A stretch of 51,102 bases of DNA from a virus, in the IMG/VR virus record IMGVR_UViG_3300007351_000010, positions 1 to 51,102 of that record; one strand, 5' to 3'. The translations under genes and the position numbers were made by a program. The notes below the pieces were generated by a model. The model did not search any database and was not told the DNA's origin. It was given only the letters and a program-made list of their open reading frames with translations. Positions 40,627-48,396 of this stretch are shown here, one piece after another. Numbering within the stretch: the first letter of the stretch is position 1; every line of letters begins with the position of its first letter.

Positions 40627-40629
40627 AAC
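40614..40629. promoter_or_regulatory. Dispersed palindrome, copy 8 (full consensus)
   Basis: GTTTTGCGCGCAAAAC at the start of the 40360 gene and 10 bp before the rightward promoter at 40639. Confidence 0.7.
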
Positions 40630-40638
40630 TCCCCCATC

Positions 40639-40667
40639 TTGTGTGCTTGTTGTAATTGTGCTAGAAT
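40639..40667 (+). promoter_or_regulatory. Probable rightward promoter
   Basis: -35 TTGTGT (40639-40644), 17-bp spacer and -10 TAGAAT (40662-40667). It would drive the small 40857 gene through a hairpin at 40681-40700. Confidence 0.5.
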
Positions 40668-40672
40668 CCCGA

Positions 40673-40702
40673 ATATAAAAAGCCCTGCGGGTACAGGGCT
40701 TT
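40673..40702 (-). terminator. Terminator of the long leftward operon
   Basis: AGCCCTG / CAGGGCT with loop CGGGTA; on the minus strand it is followed by TTTTTATAT. It ends the transcript coming from the genes to the right. Confidence 0.8.
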
Positions 40703-40856
40703 GGCTACGGCAGCGGGCGACGCGTCTTCGTGCTGCTATATGTATGATAGCACATCAGCATCATGCCGTCAATCTCTTTTTTAAACGCAAGCCGCGCTTG
40801 CCCGTCATTAGCCCAGCTTTATATCTTGGACTTTGATTAGAAAGGAGAACTCTGCG

Positions 40857-41018
40857 ATGCCTCAAAAATCACCATGGCACTCTATAAAACAACCCGTTTA
40901 TCATAACAACACCAACTGCAACACGGGCAACAATATCGAACCTGAAAACCTAAGGCAGGGCACCGGTGGCAAACCACTTTGCCAAGAATGCGCTCACCTT
41001 AATCAACAAGGGCGTTAA
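40857..41018 (+). CDS. Small Cys-containing protein (53 aa)
   Basis: AAAGGAG before the ATG. Conserved-looking segment CNTGNNIEPENLRQGTGGKP then LCQECAHL, a short zinc-site pattern. Convergent with, and overlapping by 4 nt, the 41015 gene. Function unknown. Confidence 0.7.
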   Translation: MPQKSPWHSIKQPVYHNNTNCNTGNNIEPENLRQGTGGKPLCQECAHLNQQGR

Positions 41019-41317
41019 CTCTTAACGAAGAAAGTAAGCTCCCAAGTTGGCCCAACGGGCTCACCGCTAATGATGCTCCATACACGTCTCAACTCACTAA
41101 CAGAGAGACCATTCTGCAGTGCCACAGCTAATGCCCGAAATCCCTCACTATGATCTCCGTGAAAACGAATGGTTGGCTCTGGGTAAGCGTGCCCAGAGCC
41201 ACCTTCGCACGATTCATAGGTCTCTATTCCCGCCTTATTTAATACAAGTACCGCGTTCGCAATTCCTGGGTCTAGTGGAGGATCAAAACTCGGTATATCC
41301 ATCTGAACAATGCTCAC
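41015..41317 (-). CDS. Conserved phage protein (about 100 aa)
   Basis: GIETYESCEGGSGHAYPEPT, then an RFHGD segment and a C-terminal GPTWELTF; this pattern recurs in many phages without a known function. The first possible start is a GTG (41317); an ATG at 41302 (MDIPSFDPP) is an alternative. Last gene of the long leftward operon before the terminator. Confidence 0.75.
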   Translation of the reverse strand: MSIVQMDIPSFDPPLDPGIANAVLVLNKAGIETYESCEGGSGHAYPEPTIRFHGDHSEGFRALAVALQNGLSVSELRRVWSIISGEPVGPTWELTFFVKS

Positions 41318-41331
41318 AGACCGATTGCATA

Positions 41332-41467
41332 TTACCGCGTACAGGGCGAGCAGAACTGTCCTGGCGGATTGCAGCGCGGATCATGGCACGGGATGCCTGG
41401 CCATGGGCGCAGCATCGGCGGGAGAATGATCAACAGGAACAGCAGGGCGAACAGTCGTTTTTTTCAT
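41332..41467 (-). pseudogene. Small secreted-protein frame disrupted in a 7-A run
   Basis: After GGAG and ATG (41467) there is a run of seven A. With seven A the frame ends after 28 codons. With six A it would encode MKKRLFALLFLLIILPPMLR plus a cysteine-rich end (CHDPRC, CSPC), a convincing signal peptide, ending at 41332. This is either an assembly or sequencing error, a slippage site or a disabled gene. Confidence 0.5.
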
Positions 41468-41475
41468 GGGATCTC

Positions 41476-41820
41476 CTAGAAATCGTCTTGCTTAGAAAAG
41501 GGGTCTTCATCGTCCAGAGCATCATTGTCTGCTGTTGCAGCCAGCTGGCGCAGCTCGGGAACATAGACATTGACCGGCGCCGGCTGGAATCGCTTCAGGG
41601 CCAGGCGGGCGACTTCCTCGCTGACCGGCGTCATGGCGTAGATCGCTCCCTGGCCGTAGAAGCGGGTGAAAGCGGCATTGCCGTTGTTTTCCGGCACGTC
41701 GACCCGGATGAACGAGCAGCCGCCGATGACTTGCTCGGTGACCCGGCCGGCGATGACCTGACGGCCGAAGAGTTCCATAATACACCACTGATCAAATGCT
41801 TCCTGAGACTTTTCGTTCAT
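41476..41820 (-). CDS. Unknown conserved protein (114 aa)
   Basis: MNEKSQEAFDQWCIMELFGR, then a strand-rich SFIRVDVPENN and GAIYAMTPVSEEVARLAL. A pattern seen on phages and plasmids; no function known. ATGA overlap with the upstream gene. Confidence 0.75.
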   Translation of the reverse strand: MNEKSQEAFDQWCIMELFGRQVIAGRVTEQVIGGCSFIRVDVPENNGNAAFTRFYGQGAIYAMTPVSEEVARLALKRFQPAPVNVYVPELRQLAATADNDALDDEDPFSKQDDF

Positions 41821-42083
41821 TTGCGTTTTCCTTTCCTGCCGGCGAACTGCAGCGCCTTAATCTTGTTGGCAGCATTGCGGAGCGCATTGGCAATGCCGAG
41901 GGCGGTGTCGGGGTCGAAGCTGTAGGCGCCGTCATCGATGATCAGGCTGACGACTTTGCCGTTCTCCCTCACGCGGAGCGAGATAGCATGAGGAGCGGGC
42001 GGGATCTGCACAGGCTTGATATCCAATTGCGGCAGCGGGGCTTGTGGTTCGATGGGTTGGTCGGGTGGTTCTTTGGGTTGCAT
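41817..42083 (-). CDS. Unknown protein (88 aa)
   Basis: A Pro/Gln-rich N-terminus (about 1-35) and a C-terminal domain with SLRVRENGKVVSLIIDDG and a basic tail KALQFAGRKGKRK. AAAGGA before the ATG at 42083. Function unknown. Confidence 0.65.
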   Translation of the reverse strand: MQPKEPPDQPIEPQAPLPQLDIKPVQIPPAPHAISLRVRENGKVVSLIIDDGAYSFDPDTALGIANALRNAANKIKALQFAGRKGKRK

Positions 42084-42106
42084 AGGGCATCCTTTCGTTA
42101 GAGGGG

Positions 42107-42169
42107 CTATTTTGGGGATTCTGGTTTTCCGTTCCAATAGACGTAGGTATCAGCGGGAGTGTAATTCAT
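42107..42169 (-). CDS. Possible micro-ORF (20 aa)
   Basis: MNYTPADTYVYWNGKPESPK, preceded by AAGGAGA at 7 nt. It overlaps the end of the 42150 gene in another frame. The start signal is good, the length very small. Confidence 0.35.
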   Translation of the reverse strand: MNYTPADTYVYWNGKPESPK

Positions 42170-42473
42170 CGGTCTGTCTCCTTCCGGCTCTTTCGTCGAT
42201 CTTTTTCAACAATATCCCGGCGATTTCTTCGTCGTTATCGCCAAAGGGATTATCAGGAGCAGCTTTGATTAATTGAATGGCTGCAATTGCATTGGCTTCT
42301 GCTTTCGCCATAACCTGCTTTCGCCGGTCTGGATTTTGGAAGAATTCAAATCCATCAGCAATCCCGCCCCCCGGTGGAATAGCTTCTCGGGTCATAAACC
42401 TGATTATCAATTTTGTCATGTTTGGCCCATGTTTAGTCATCGTATCTTTTTCCTTAATCGTATTAGTTGTCAT
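42150..42473 (-). CDS. Unknown protein (107 aa)
   Basis: Helical C-terminal half (DRRKQVMAKAEANAIAAIQL) and ATGA overlap with the zinc-ribbon gene. Later starts at MTKHGPN are possible. No known family. Confidence 0.65.
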   Translation of the reverse strand: MTTNTIKEKDTMTKHGPNMTKLIIRFMTREAIPPGGGIADGFEFFQNPDRRKQVMAKAEANAIAAIQLIKAAPDNPFGDNDEEIAGILLKKIDERAGRRQTDELHSR

Positions 42474-42664
42474 AGGTTACCTCCACAATACTCACACTTG
42501 GCGGCATCACTTTTATTCTTCGAGCCGCAATACTCGCAGCGAACAACAGTGATGTATTGTGCATGATGTACTGTCCGTGATACATCGTCCGGAATCGCCG
42601 GCGATGGAGGCTTAGGCGGTCTCTGCGCTCTGGGTGGGGGAGGGGATACGGTATAGAAGCCCAT
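42470..42664 (-). CDS. Small zinc-ribbon protein (64 aa)
   Basis: A Pro-rich N-terminus and a C-terminal CEYCGSKNKSDAAKCEYCGG, a compact zinc ribbon. ATGA overlap with the next gene. Confidence 0.7.
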   Translation of the reverse strand: MGFYTVSPPPPRAQRPPKPPSPAIPDDVSRTVHHAQYITVVRCEYCGSKNKSDAAKCEYCGGNL

Positions 42665-42668
42665 AAAA

Positions 42669-42878
42669 CTATCCTTTCACTTGATCAGACTCAGATACAA
42701 TCTGACTACAATGTGCAATCTGTTGCTCAGCATCCGACAGTGGGATCAACTGCAGAAACAATCCCATTGCGTTGGCGATATTTCTAAGGGAAACGGCGTG
42801 GGTCAGGCAAATAAATTTCTCATCCTGTCCAGGCCAGGTATAACGAAAGAGTGCTTGTTCCTGACATTGTTCGTTCAT
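42669..42878 (-). CDS. Unknown protein (69 aa)
   Basis: Starts at an ATGA overlap with the ASCH gene (MNEQCQEQALFRYTWPGQDE). It contains a cysteine pair Cys5/Cys24 region FICLTHAVSL. Function unknown. Confidence 0.65.
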   Translation of the reverse strand: MNEQCQEQALFRYTWPGQDEKFICLTHAVSLRNIANAMGLFLQLIPLSDAEQQIAHCSQIVSESDQVKG

Positions 42879-43372
42879 AGCGGAAATCCATCCAGAAGCA
42901 ATTGATCGAAACTCCACAGACCGAGGGCGCCTTTTGCGGGGATGGGCTCGGGAAGGCGCACGATTGCCCCGAATATCCAGGCAAAGCGACCAGGGGTGTA
43001 ATCGCCGAACGACAGTTCAGGCTCGCCAGGCGGAATCCAGATTCTTGATGCATCGGTAAGCGGGCCGCCGTTATATACCCAGTATCGGTGTCCTGACGCT
43101 GGTATTTGCGTAACATGCAGCAGATGCGCTTTGGCGATTACTTTCCCTAATGGTAAATCAATGCCCATCGATGGATGGATATAACCACATTTCGTCAGGA
43201 ACGAGAAAAACGGTTCCACGAAACATAGTTGTTTTGCTTTTGGTGGAAAGCCTTTAGCGGCGTGAATGGCTATCCAGCCACGATATTTAGTAGACCACGA
43301 TCTCGTTTCAATTGTTTTGATGCCGTGAGCTAATAGAGTCGCCCAGGGCTGGGTTAGGGTAAGAGCTTTCAT
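42875..43372 (-). CDS. ASCH (PUA-like) domain protein (165 aa)
   Basis: LTLTQPWATLLAHGIKTIETRSW near the start and GWIAIHAAKGF are the ASCH signature. The central KVIAKAHLLHVTQI and C-terminal strands complete the fold. ASCH proteins bind RNA or modified nucleosides. ATGA overlaps with both neighbours, inside the early leftward operon. Confidence 0.9.
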   Translation of the reverse strand: MKALTLTQPWATLLAHGIKTIETRSWSTKYRGWIAIHAAKGFPPKAKQLCFVEPFFSFLTKCGYIHPSMGIDLPLGKVIAKAHLLHVTQIPASGHRYWVYNGGPLTDASRIWIPPGEPELSFGDYTPGRFAWIFGAIVRLPEPIPAKGALGLWSFDQLLLDGFPL

Positions 43373-43890
43373 GCTTCAATTTTCTCCTTTCTGTCATTTC
43401 TATGGTGTAAGTAATGTCCTTCGTACCAGTTGTAGAGACGCCAGGATAGTATTCTGGCCACCTGCTCTGTTTTTCGGTCGGTTATTTTCCAATCGTTCAA
43501 CCTTGGCGCTTCTCTTTTTACGCTCAGCTCCCAGCCATTGTTCCTGCCGTTGCGGGTATCGATTTGAGTAACAAATATCCAGCCGGCATTCTCGGGCGGC
43601 TCGATCTCGAAGTCGTAGGCAACGTACCAGAAATAAGCCGGTGCATATCTTTCATGGCCAATCATGTTGTGCTTGAGCTTCTTAGCATCCGCTTTGTAGT
43701 CATACACATTCAGCTTGATCTCGAATTCATGAATAAGCCCAGCCCGGGTAACCGAGATCAAGTCGGCTTCCCAAGTGAAGAACTGGTTGCTGTTCGGGAT
43801 GCAGAAATGATGATGCTTTTCAGTGAGCAGCCAGCGCATCAAGACGGCCTGGATATGGCCTTCGGTGACTTTCGTTACTCTATCCATCAT
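43369..43890 (-). CDS. PD-(D/E)XK nuclease-like protein (173 aa)
   Basis: WEADLISVTRAGLIHEFEIK contains the D...ExK catalytic pattern. A preceding helix (GHIQAVLMRWLLTEKHHHF) matches MmcB/VRR-like nucleases. Likely acts on phage DNA repair or on invading DNA. Overlaps the small membrane gene upstream. Confidence 0.75.
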   Translation of the reverse strand: MMDRVTKVTEGHIQAVLMRWLLTEKHHHFCIPNSNQFFTWEADLISVTRAGLIHEFEIKLNVYDYKADAKKLKHNMIGHERYAPAYFWYVAYDFEIEPPENAGWIFVTQIDTRNGRNNGWELSVKREAPRLNDWKITDRKTEQVARILSWRLYNWYEGHYLHHRNDRKEKIEA

Positions 43891-44017
43891 TTTCTTCCAT
43901 CTCTTCAGCCTGGCTGACGTCGCTGGAAAACATGCAAACGGCTATGCCGATGAAGGCCAGGAAAACGACCAGCAGGACGGTCAAGAGGGTGAGGATGAAT
44001 AGAACGGGGATCAACAT
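43880..44017 (-). CDS. Small membrane protein (45 aa)
   Basis: MLIPVLFILTLLTVLLVVFL: a single TM segment followed by an acidic cytoplasmic end (EEMEENDG). A longer frame from 44086 reads through a promoter-like region with an inverted repeat and was rejected. Confidence 0.6.
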   Translation of the reverse strand: MLIPVLFILTLLTVLLVVFLAFIGIAVCMFSSDVSQAEEMEENDG

Positions 44018-44054
44018 AGTTTCTCTTTCTAAATTCCACAAAAATTGTATGCTT

Positions 44055-44074
44055 TTGATAAATACAATTATCAA
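44055..44074. promoter_or_regulatory. Inverted repeat in the leftward operon
   Basis: TTGATAA and TTATCAA with a 6-bp spacer, near TACAAT on the minus strand. A possible operator of an internal promoter for the 44017 gene. Confidence 0.4.
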
Positions 44075-44082
44075 GAGCGTTA

Positions 44083-44259
44083 TCAATTGCGGGAAAAGGG
44101 CCAGTCCGAGCTATTTTCGGTCGTTGGGATGGTGGAACGCCGGATTTGCAACCAGGTCATCTTGCATCGGCGATTATCATGAAACAACCCATGTCTGCGC
44201 TGGTTGATCAACTTGCGCCAGAATAGCTGGAAATAGATTTGAAATCTAATCGTGTCCAT
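44083..44259 (-). CDS. Small basic protein (58 aa)
   Basis: GGGAGG lies 4 nt before the ATG. The protein (MDTIRFQIYFQLFWRKLINQ...) is basic, Arg/Trp-rich, with RRSTIPTTENSSDW. Function unknown. Confidence 0.55.
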   Translation of the reverse strand: MDTIRFQIYFQLFWRKLINQRRHGLFHDNRRCKMTWLQIRRSTIPTTENSSDWPFSRN

Positions 44260-44280
44260 CCGACCTCCCTACCCCATTTG

Positions 44281-44958
44281 TCAACTATACGCACTGTCAT
44301 TGCCGGCATGCCCATTTCTGGCAGCCGACCGCCAGTTGCGAGCGGTTCTGTCAATCACGCCGTAGGCTTGCATAATCTCTCTCGTAGTCATATTGGCGAT
44401 CAGCTGCCGGTCTTCTTCCGGCAACTTGCGCCAGTCGGAAATTTTGACGGATGCTTCCGGTTTCTTACCGAATTTTTCCGTTTTCATTCCGGAAATTTCC
44501 GCTTCGATTTTCCGCTGCTGATCCCTGGCAATTGCTATGACAAATGCCGGGGCGCTAATCAGGGTCAAAAGTGCGATGCTGACAACCCGGCTGATTTGTT
44601 GGCCCTTCTCGCTCATGGGAATTTCCTGCACCACGTTGACGGTCACAACAACCAGCAGGTAGAACAGATAGGCGCCGATCGGGAAAGCCAGGCTGACACG
44701 GTTCTTTTGCGCCCGGTTGAGTTTGTTGTGGCGCATGTAGGAAAAGGCCGTGGAGACCGCCGACAGGCCCAAGAACTCGACGGTCAGGGCCATTGCAGCG
44801 GAGATGCCGGCAGGGATTTGCAGAACGCCAGTCAGATGATACCAGGTCAGCCAAGCCGGGAGAGCGGGCGCAAGCCAGGGAATGAGCATGGTCACCAGAG
44901 TGATGATCGACCCCTCGGCGCTTTCGATGGCGGTGTTGATGCGATCAAAGATGTTCAT
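44281..44958 (-). CDS. Membrane protein with C-terminal helix-turn-helix (225 aa)
   Basis: Four hydrophobic segments (about 16-40, 48-68, 88-112, 121-142) are followed by a soluble part with LPEEDRQLIANMTTREIMQA and GVIDRTARNWRSA, a helix-turn-helix pattern. The architecture resembles phage membrane proteins with DNA-binding tails. I chose the ATG at 44958; a TTG at 44967 overlaps the upstream stop. Confidence 0.7.
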   Translation of the reverse strand: MNIFDRINTAIESAEGSIITLVTMLIPWLAPALPAWLTWYHLTGVLQIPAGISAAMALTVEFLGLSAVSTAFSYMRHNKLNRAQKNRVSLAFPIGAYLFYLLVVVTVNVVQEIPMSEKGQQISRVVSIALLTLISAPAFVIAIARDQQRKIEAEISGMKTEKFGKKPEASVKISDWRKLPEEDRQLIANMTTREIMQAYGVIDRTARNWRSAARNGHAGNDSAYS

Positions 44959-44963
44959 ATATG

Positions 44964-45452
44964 TCAATCCACTTCATTTTTCTCATCTCGGGCGTCCTGA
45001 GTCGGCAGCGGCAGGATGCTATAATCGCCATCCATGATCGCCTTCCACTCATAGCCGTCGTCTCTCAGATTGCAGAGTATATCTGCGTACTGTTCGGCCT
45101 GGTCGAGCATGATTTCTTGCAAATCGTAGTCGGACGACGAGCTGTGATAAAAATCTTTTGGAGCATCATTGCGCTGCTGGGGGACGATCAGGATGAATTT
45201 GCGCTGGTGTGAAACCATGATCTTATAACGTTGGCCGGAGTAATATTTTGGGGACCTGCCGTTATCGATCAGCGCTTGGTCGATAACGCCGCGAACAAAC
45301 AGGCGGGCCTGCGCCATGAGATCGCAGCGAACTTTCTCTGGGTTGTCTTCCAGCTCGATCTGCGCAGCCAGGCTCAGACCTGGGCGCACGTTGGAGTAGT
45401 TTGGCAAAGAGCAGGTTTCTTCGTAAGATATGGAAATTTCGGTGATTTTCAT
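44964..45452 (-). CDS. Unknown conserved phage protein (162 aa)
   Basis: The beginning, KITEISISYEETCSLPNYSN followed by RPGLSLAAQIELEDNPEKVR, recalls a family often placed beside phage recombination and SSB genes. AAAGGA before the ATG. No catalytic motif seen. Confidence 0.75.
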   Translation of the reverse strand: MKITEISISYEETCSLPNYSNVRPGLSLAAQIELEDNPEKVRCDLMAQARLFVRGVIDQALIDNGRSPKYYSGQRYKIMVSHQRKFILIVPQQRNDAPKDFYHSSSSDYDLQEIMLDQAEQYADILCNLRDDGYEWKAIMDGDYSILPLPTQDARDEKNEVD

Positions 45453-45514
45453 AACATTGTCCTTTCGTTAGATGGGGTGGGTATATCATTGTGGAGAGTA
45501 AGAGTTTTTATCTT

Positions 45515-45637
45515 TCACATCCTTTGCAATTCGTCCAGGATATCGATCCACTGATCTCGTCTCTCGGCGACACGTGTATCAATGATCGCCATAACGCTCA
45601 GTTGGTTAATCTTCTCGGTGACCAGATTTGTCAGCAT
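45515..45637 (-). CDS. Very small protein (40 aa)
   Basis: MLTNLVTEKINQLSVMAIID..., helical, starts at the stop of the upstream gene. The start signal is weak. Function unknown. Confidence 0.45.
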   Translation of the reverse strand: MLTNLVTEKINQLSVMAIIDTRVAERRDQWIDILDELQRM

Positions 45638-45639
45638 AG

Positions 45640-45891
45640 TCAATTGCTTTCGGGTAAGATGTCGCTGCTGAGTAATAGACGCCGGCGAATGCGCTCGATG
45701 ATTTGCAGCCAGTCGGCCAGGCTGAGTTCTTCCGTTTCTGCCATGTCGATTATCTTTGCCCATAACTCCTCCGTGGCCAGATTGAGATTTTGTGTTTTGT
45801 CACGGCGCTTTCCGTGGCTTTCCGTGGTTTTCCGTTGCGTCTGAGATTCCGATAACTGGACATCTATCATCGGGGGAGGGAGGTCAGTCAT
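45640..45891 (-). CDS. Unknown helical protein (83 aa)
   Basis: Overlaps the upstream stop. A basic, polar N-terminus and a helical C-terminus (LSLADWLQIIERIRRRLLLS). Function unknown. Confidence 0.6.
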   Translation of the reverse strand: MTDLPPPMIDVQLSESQTQRKTTESHGKRRDKTQNLNLATEELWAKIIDMAETEELSLADWLQIIERIRRRLLLSSDILPESN

Positions 45892-47065
45892 CGAGTTGCA
45901 CCTCACCCGTTTCGATCTTGTAAATCAATTCATCTCGGCTCACGCCTACCCCAATCAGGTATGTGCCCTTGTTGTTGGTGGCGATCTCCACGCCAGCAGC
46001 TTTCAGGGCTTTGATGGTGGCATCCCACATCGAACCGCTGCCCGTCTCCAGCGATCCTACCAGGCGGCGAGAATCCTTTTTGCCGTACAACTCATTCGAC
46101 TTATGCAGGATCTCCAATGCCCGCTTCTCAGTATCATTCAGCGGCGGAACCATCACCGGAGATGGATTCTTTGCGCTGTAGATCGGCGGGAAGGGCCTGA
46201 TCGGCGGCGTTCCTGCAGGGGCCTTTGCGCCCTCCGCCGGTTCCCACTTTCCATCGGTGATCTGCCAGATATTGCCGTCGTCGTCTTTCATCACTGTGCC
46301 CTGATTGGCTGCAATGGCGATTGGATTCCAGCGGGCGATCAGAGTCACAATCGCAACACCCAGCAGGAACAGACCGAGCAGACCCAGCGCGCCCCAGCCC
46401 AAAACCTGAACCAAAGCGGTTCCGGTCTTCTGCCTGCGCAGCGTTTCAGCCAGGCGCCCACTTTCAACGGCTGCCGTAAACGGTGCTGCGAGTGTTGAGA
46501 TTGCCGCGTCTACTGTGGCAGTCGCATTGTTGCTTATCTCCAGGCGGGCGTCTGTGGTTTGCTGTGCGGCAGCCGCACTGGTTGACTTTGCAGCGGTATC
46601 GGTCGAAAGCGCGTGAATGTCTGCCAGTCGTGCGGCTTCGATGGCGGCGAGGTTGGCCTGTGCGGTTTGACTTGCGCTGATGACCATTTGCGTACCGGTG
46701 ACTTTCAGCAGCGTTAGCGACCGGCTGTATTCTATGCGAGCCTGGATTTCTGCGACCTGGGCAGCAGTCAAAATTCCGTTCTGGGCGACTTCGGTCTCTC
46801 TGAGCGAGCGTTCCTTGGCGGCACTGGTCCCTTGCAGCTCGAGGTAATCTTTGTCCAGGGTATACATTTTTGCAGTCAGTGTGCTGGCCGGATCACCTGT
46901 GCTGATTGGCTTTACGACATCGGCGGGCGAAATGGTGGCGGTCGCTTTTGGAGTGGCGGTGGAAGCGGGGATATGGGCAGCAGCTTCCAGGCCGATGCAG
47001 GCAGTCATGAGAAGCGAGAGCAGGCTGATCAGGCTGATCAGCTTGATCAGGGTTATGTTACGCAT
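45884..47065 (-). CDS. Membrane lipoprotein with coiled coil and TM segment (393 aa)
   Basis: The N-terminus (MRNITLIKLISLISLLSLLM followed by TAC) is a lipoprotein-type signal, built from repeated LIS codons. An Ala/Thr-rich helical region (about 55-215) follows, then a TM segment (about 233-256) and a cytoplasmic C-terminus with a helical domain (EKRALEILHKSNELYGKKDS). Spanning both faces of the envelope, it suits superinfection exclusion or conjugation-like contact. Starts in an overlap with the 47058 gene. Confidence 0.7.
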   Translation of the reverse strand: MRNITLIKLISLISLLSLLMTACIGLEAAAHIPASTATPKATATISPADVVKPISTGDPASTLTAKMYTLDKDYLELQGTSAAKERSLRETEVAQNGILTAAQVAEIQARIEYSRSLTLLKVTGTQMVISASQTAQANLAAIEAARLADIHALSTDTAAKSTSAAAAQQTTDARLEISNNATATVDAAISTLAAPFTAAVESGRLAETLRRQKTGTALVQVLGWGALGLLGLFLLGVAIVTLIARWNPIAIAANQGTVMKDDDGNIWQITDGKWEPAEGAKAPAGTPPIRPFPPIYSAKNPSPVMVPPLNDTEKRALEILHKSNELYGKKDSRRLVGSLETGSGSMWDATIKALKAAGVEIATNNKGTYLIGVGVSRDELIYKIETGEVQLDD

Positions 47066-47549
47066 TATGCCACTCTCCATCGCCCTGGATGAGATCGGGC
47101 AATAACGGAATTGTCTCCACAAAGGTGGAAATATCCACTTCTGACGCAATGTATGGCACTCCACCAGGATGAGCAGCGACATTGGGCAACTCCAGAAAAC
47201 CGAACAACGCGCCCGGCTGAGTCTCGGCAGCGGTCAAAATCGCCTTGACGAAGTGGACGGCAATCCGCCCCATCTGATATTTTGCCTGTTCCTGATGCTT
47301 ACGCTTATTGCCGCCGAAGCTGCTGATTTTATCAGGCAAGCTGCAATCCAATGGGGTAAAAGCAAAGCGGTAGTTGCGTTCCTGCCATTGGAAACGGATC
47401 ATCCAGGCATACTTTCCACCACTCCGACCTTGCGCGACCATGGTGCTATCGGCGCCAAAGCTACCGAGCATCTCCATGATCTCACCCTGGGATTTAGCGG
47501 GGGAAACGGTGGTATCCCAGTAATTGGCTTCTTCTGCGAAACGGTTCAT
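47058..47549 (-). CDS. Unknown protein (163 aa)
   Basis: MNRFAEEANYWDTTVSPAKS, then GGKYAWMIRFQWQERNYRFA and FGFLELPNVA. Soluble alpha/beta protein. ATGA overlap with the upstream gene. Seen as a conserved neighbour of the cassette, function unknown. Confidence 0.7.
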   Translation of the reverse strand: MNRFAEEANYWDTTVSPAKSQGEIMEMLGSFGADSTMVAQGRSGGKYAWMIRFQWQERNYRFAFTPLDCSLPDKISSFGGNKRKHQEQAKYQMGRIAVHFVKAILTAAETQPGALFGFLELPNVAAHPGGVPYIASEVDISTFVETIPLLPDLIQGDGEWHNA

Positions 47550-48079
47550 AAGCTCACCTTTTCTGGCGTTGGCCAGGCAGCGCGCAGGCACCACCAGCCA
47601 TTGTGAGTGAACTGCTCGGGAGTCGTTTCTAATGGCGGATCGTAGGGCAGATGGTTGAGCGTGGTCGTCCATTCGTTCACCGAGGGATAGACGCCTACAC
47701 GCGCCAGCAGGATGCGACTCATGCCATCAATACCGACGATCATGTCGATGCGCAGACCGCCGGTGAGCTCGACGCGCTGGGGAACACCTGTGTTCTGTTC
47801 GGCACGCCGATGAAGATCGGCGAGGATCTGCGCCAGTTTATTCTTCGGTCGCGGACGAACATCGCCCGGGGCCGGGAGATCAGCGGGTTGTTTAGCCATC
47901 GTATGTTGCACCTCATCAGCGAATTGGATCTGCTCGCCGCTCAACGAACGAATGACGGCGGACACGTGGAGACCATCGTCATCATAGACGAAATTCCAAT
48001 GATCGATCTGCAGACCATAGCGGTCGCGCTCGGCCGGCCAGGCATCGAAGGTGATGCTGCGGGGAATGACGATCGTCAC
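47546..48079 (-). CDS. Unknown protein (177 aa)
   Basis: MTIVIPRSITFDAWPAERDR, a beta start, a Pro/Lys linker, and GLRIDMIVGIDGMSRILLAR with a Trp-rich end. Overlaps both neighbours. Function unknown; encoded with the ThiF cassette. Confidence 0.7.
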   Translation of the reverse strand: MTIVIPRSITFDAWPAERDRYGLQIDHWNFVYDDDGLHVSAVIRSLSGEQIQFADEVQHTMAKQPADLPAPGDVRPRPKNKLAQILADLHRRAEQNTGVPQRVELTGGLRIDMIVGIDGMSRILLARVGVYPSVNEWTTTLNHLPYDPPLETTPEQFTHNGWWCLRAAWPTPEKVSL

Positions 48080-48396
48080 CGAAGCAATTCCTGCATGGCT
48101 CGCTGGCCTTCCTGGGACTCCATCCAGGCCAGCGACTCTTCCATCGTGGCATCGAACTCGCCATCGATGACGCGGTGGGAAAATTCAAAATGGCCCAGGG
48201 CGTTCAGTTTTTTGACTAAGGCGATCTGTGGAAATACCAGGGTAGTTTTGAAATCATCGTAGACGCCGGCGCGGGCATTGGCGATCACGTCCACAAGCCG
48301 GGGGTCCCCCAGGGCCTCGAGAGCCAGAGCCAGGCGCTCGGTGGTTGGGATGGCGGACTCTTGGACAGGGCGACGGAAATTGTGCTTCTTAGTCAT
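48076..48396 (-). CDS. Unknown protein (106 aa), cassette neighbour
   Basis: The ATGACTAA overlap with the ThiF gene fixes the start (MTKKHNFRRPVQESAIPTTE). The body is helical (RLALALEALGDPRLVDVIAN) with an acidic end. It directly follows the E1-like gene and may belong to the cassette. No family recognised. Confidence 0.7.
   Translation of the reverse strand: MTKKHNFRRPVQESAIPTTERLALALEALGDPRLVDVIANARAGVYDDFKTTLVFPQIALVKKLNALGHFEFSHRVIDGEFDATMEESLAWMESQEGQRAMQELLR

Noticed and set aside
43880-44086. Longer start of the small membrane protein
   Set aside because: The extension covers an inverted repeat and a -10-like box, and the start at 44017 has a purine-rich site.
47020-47055. CTGATCAGC repeats as an operator
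   Set aside because: They encode the LIS repeats of the signal peptide and are in frame; a coding explanation is enough.
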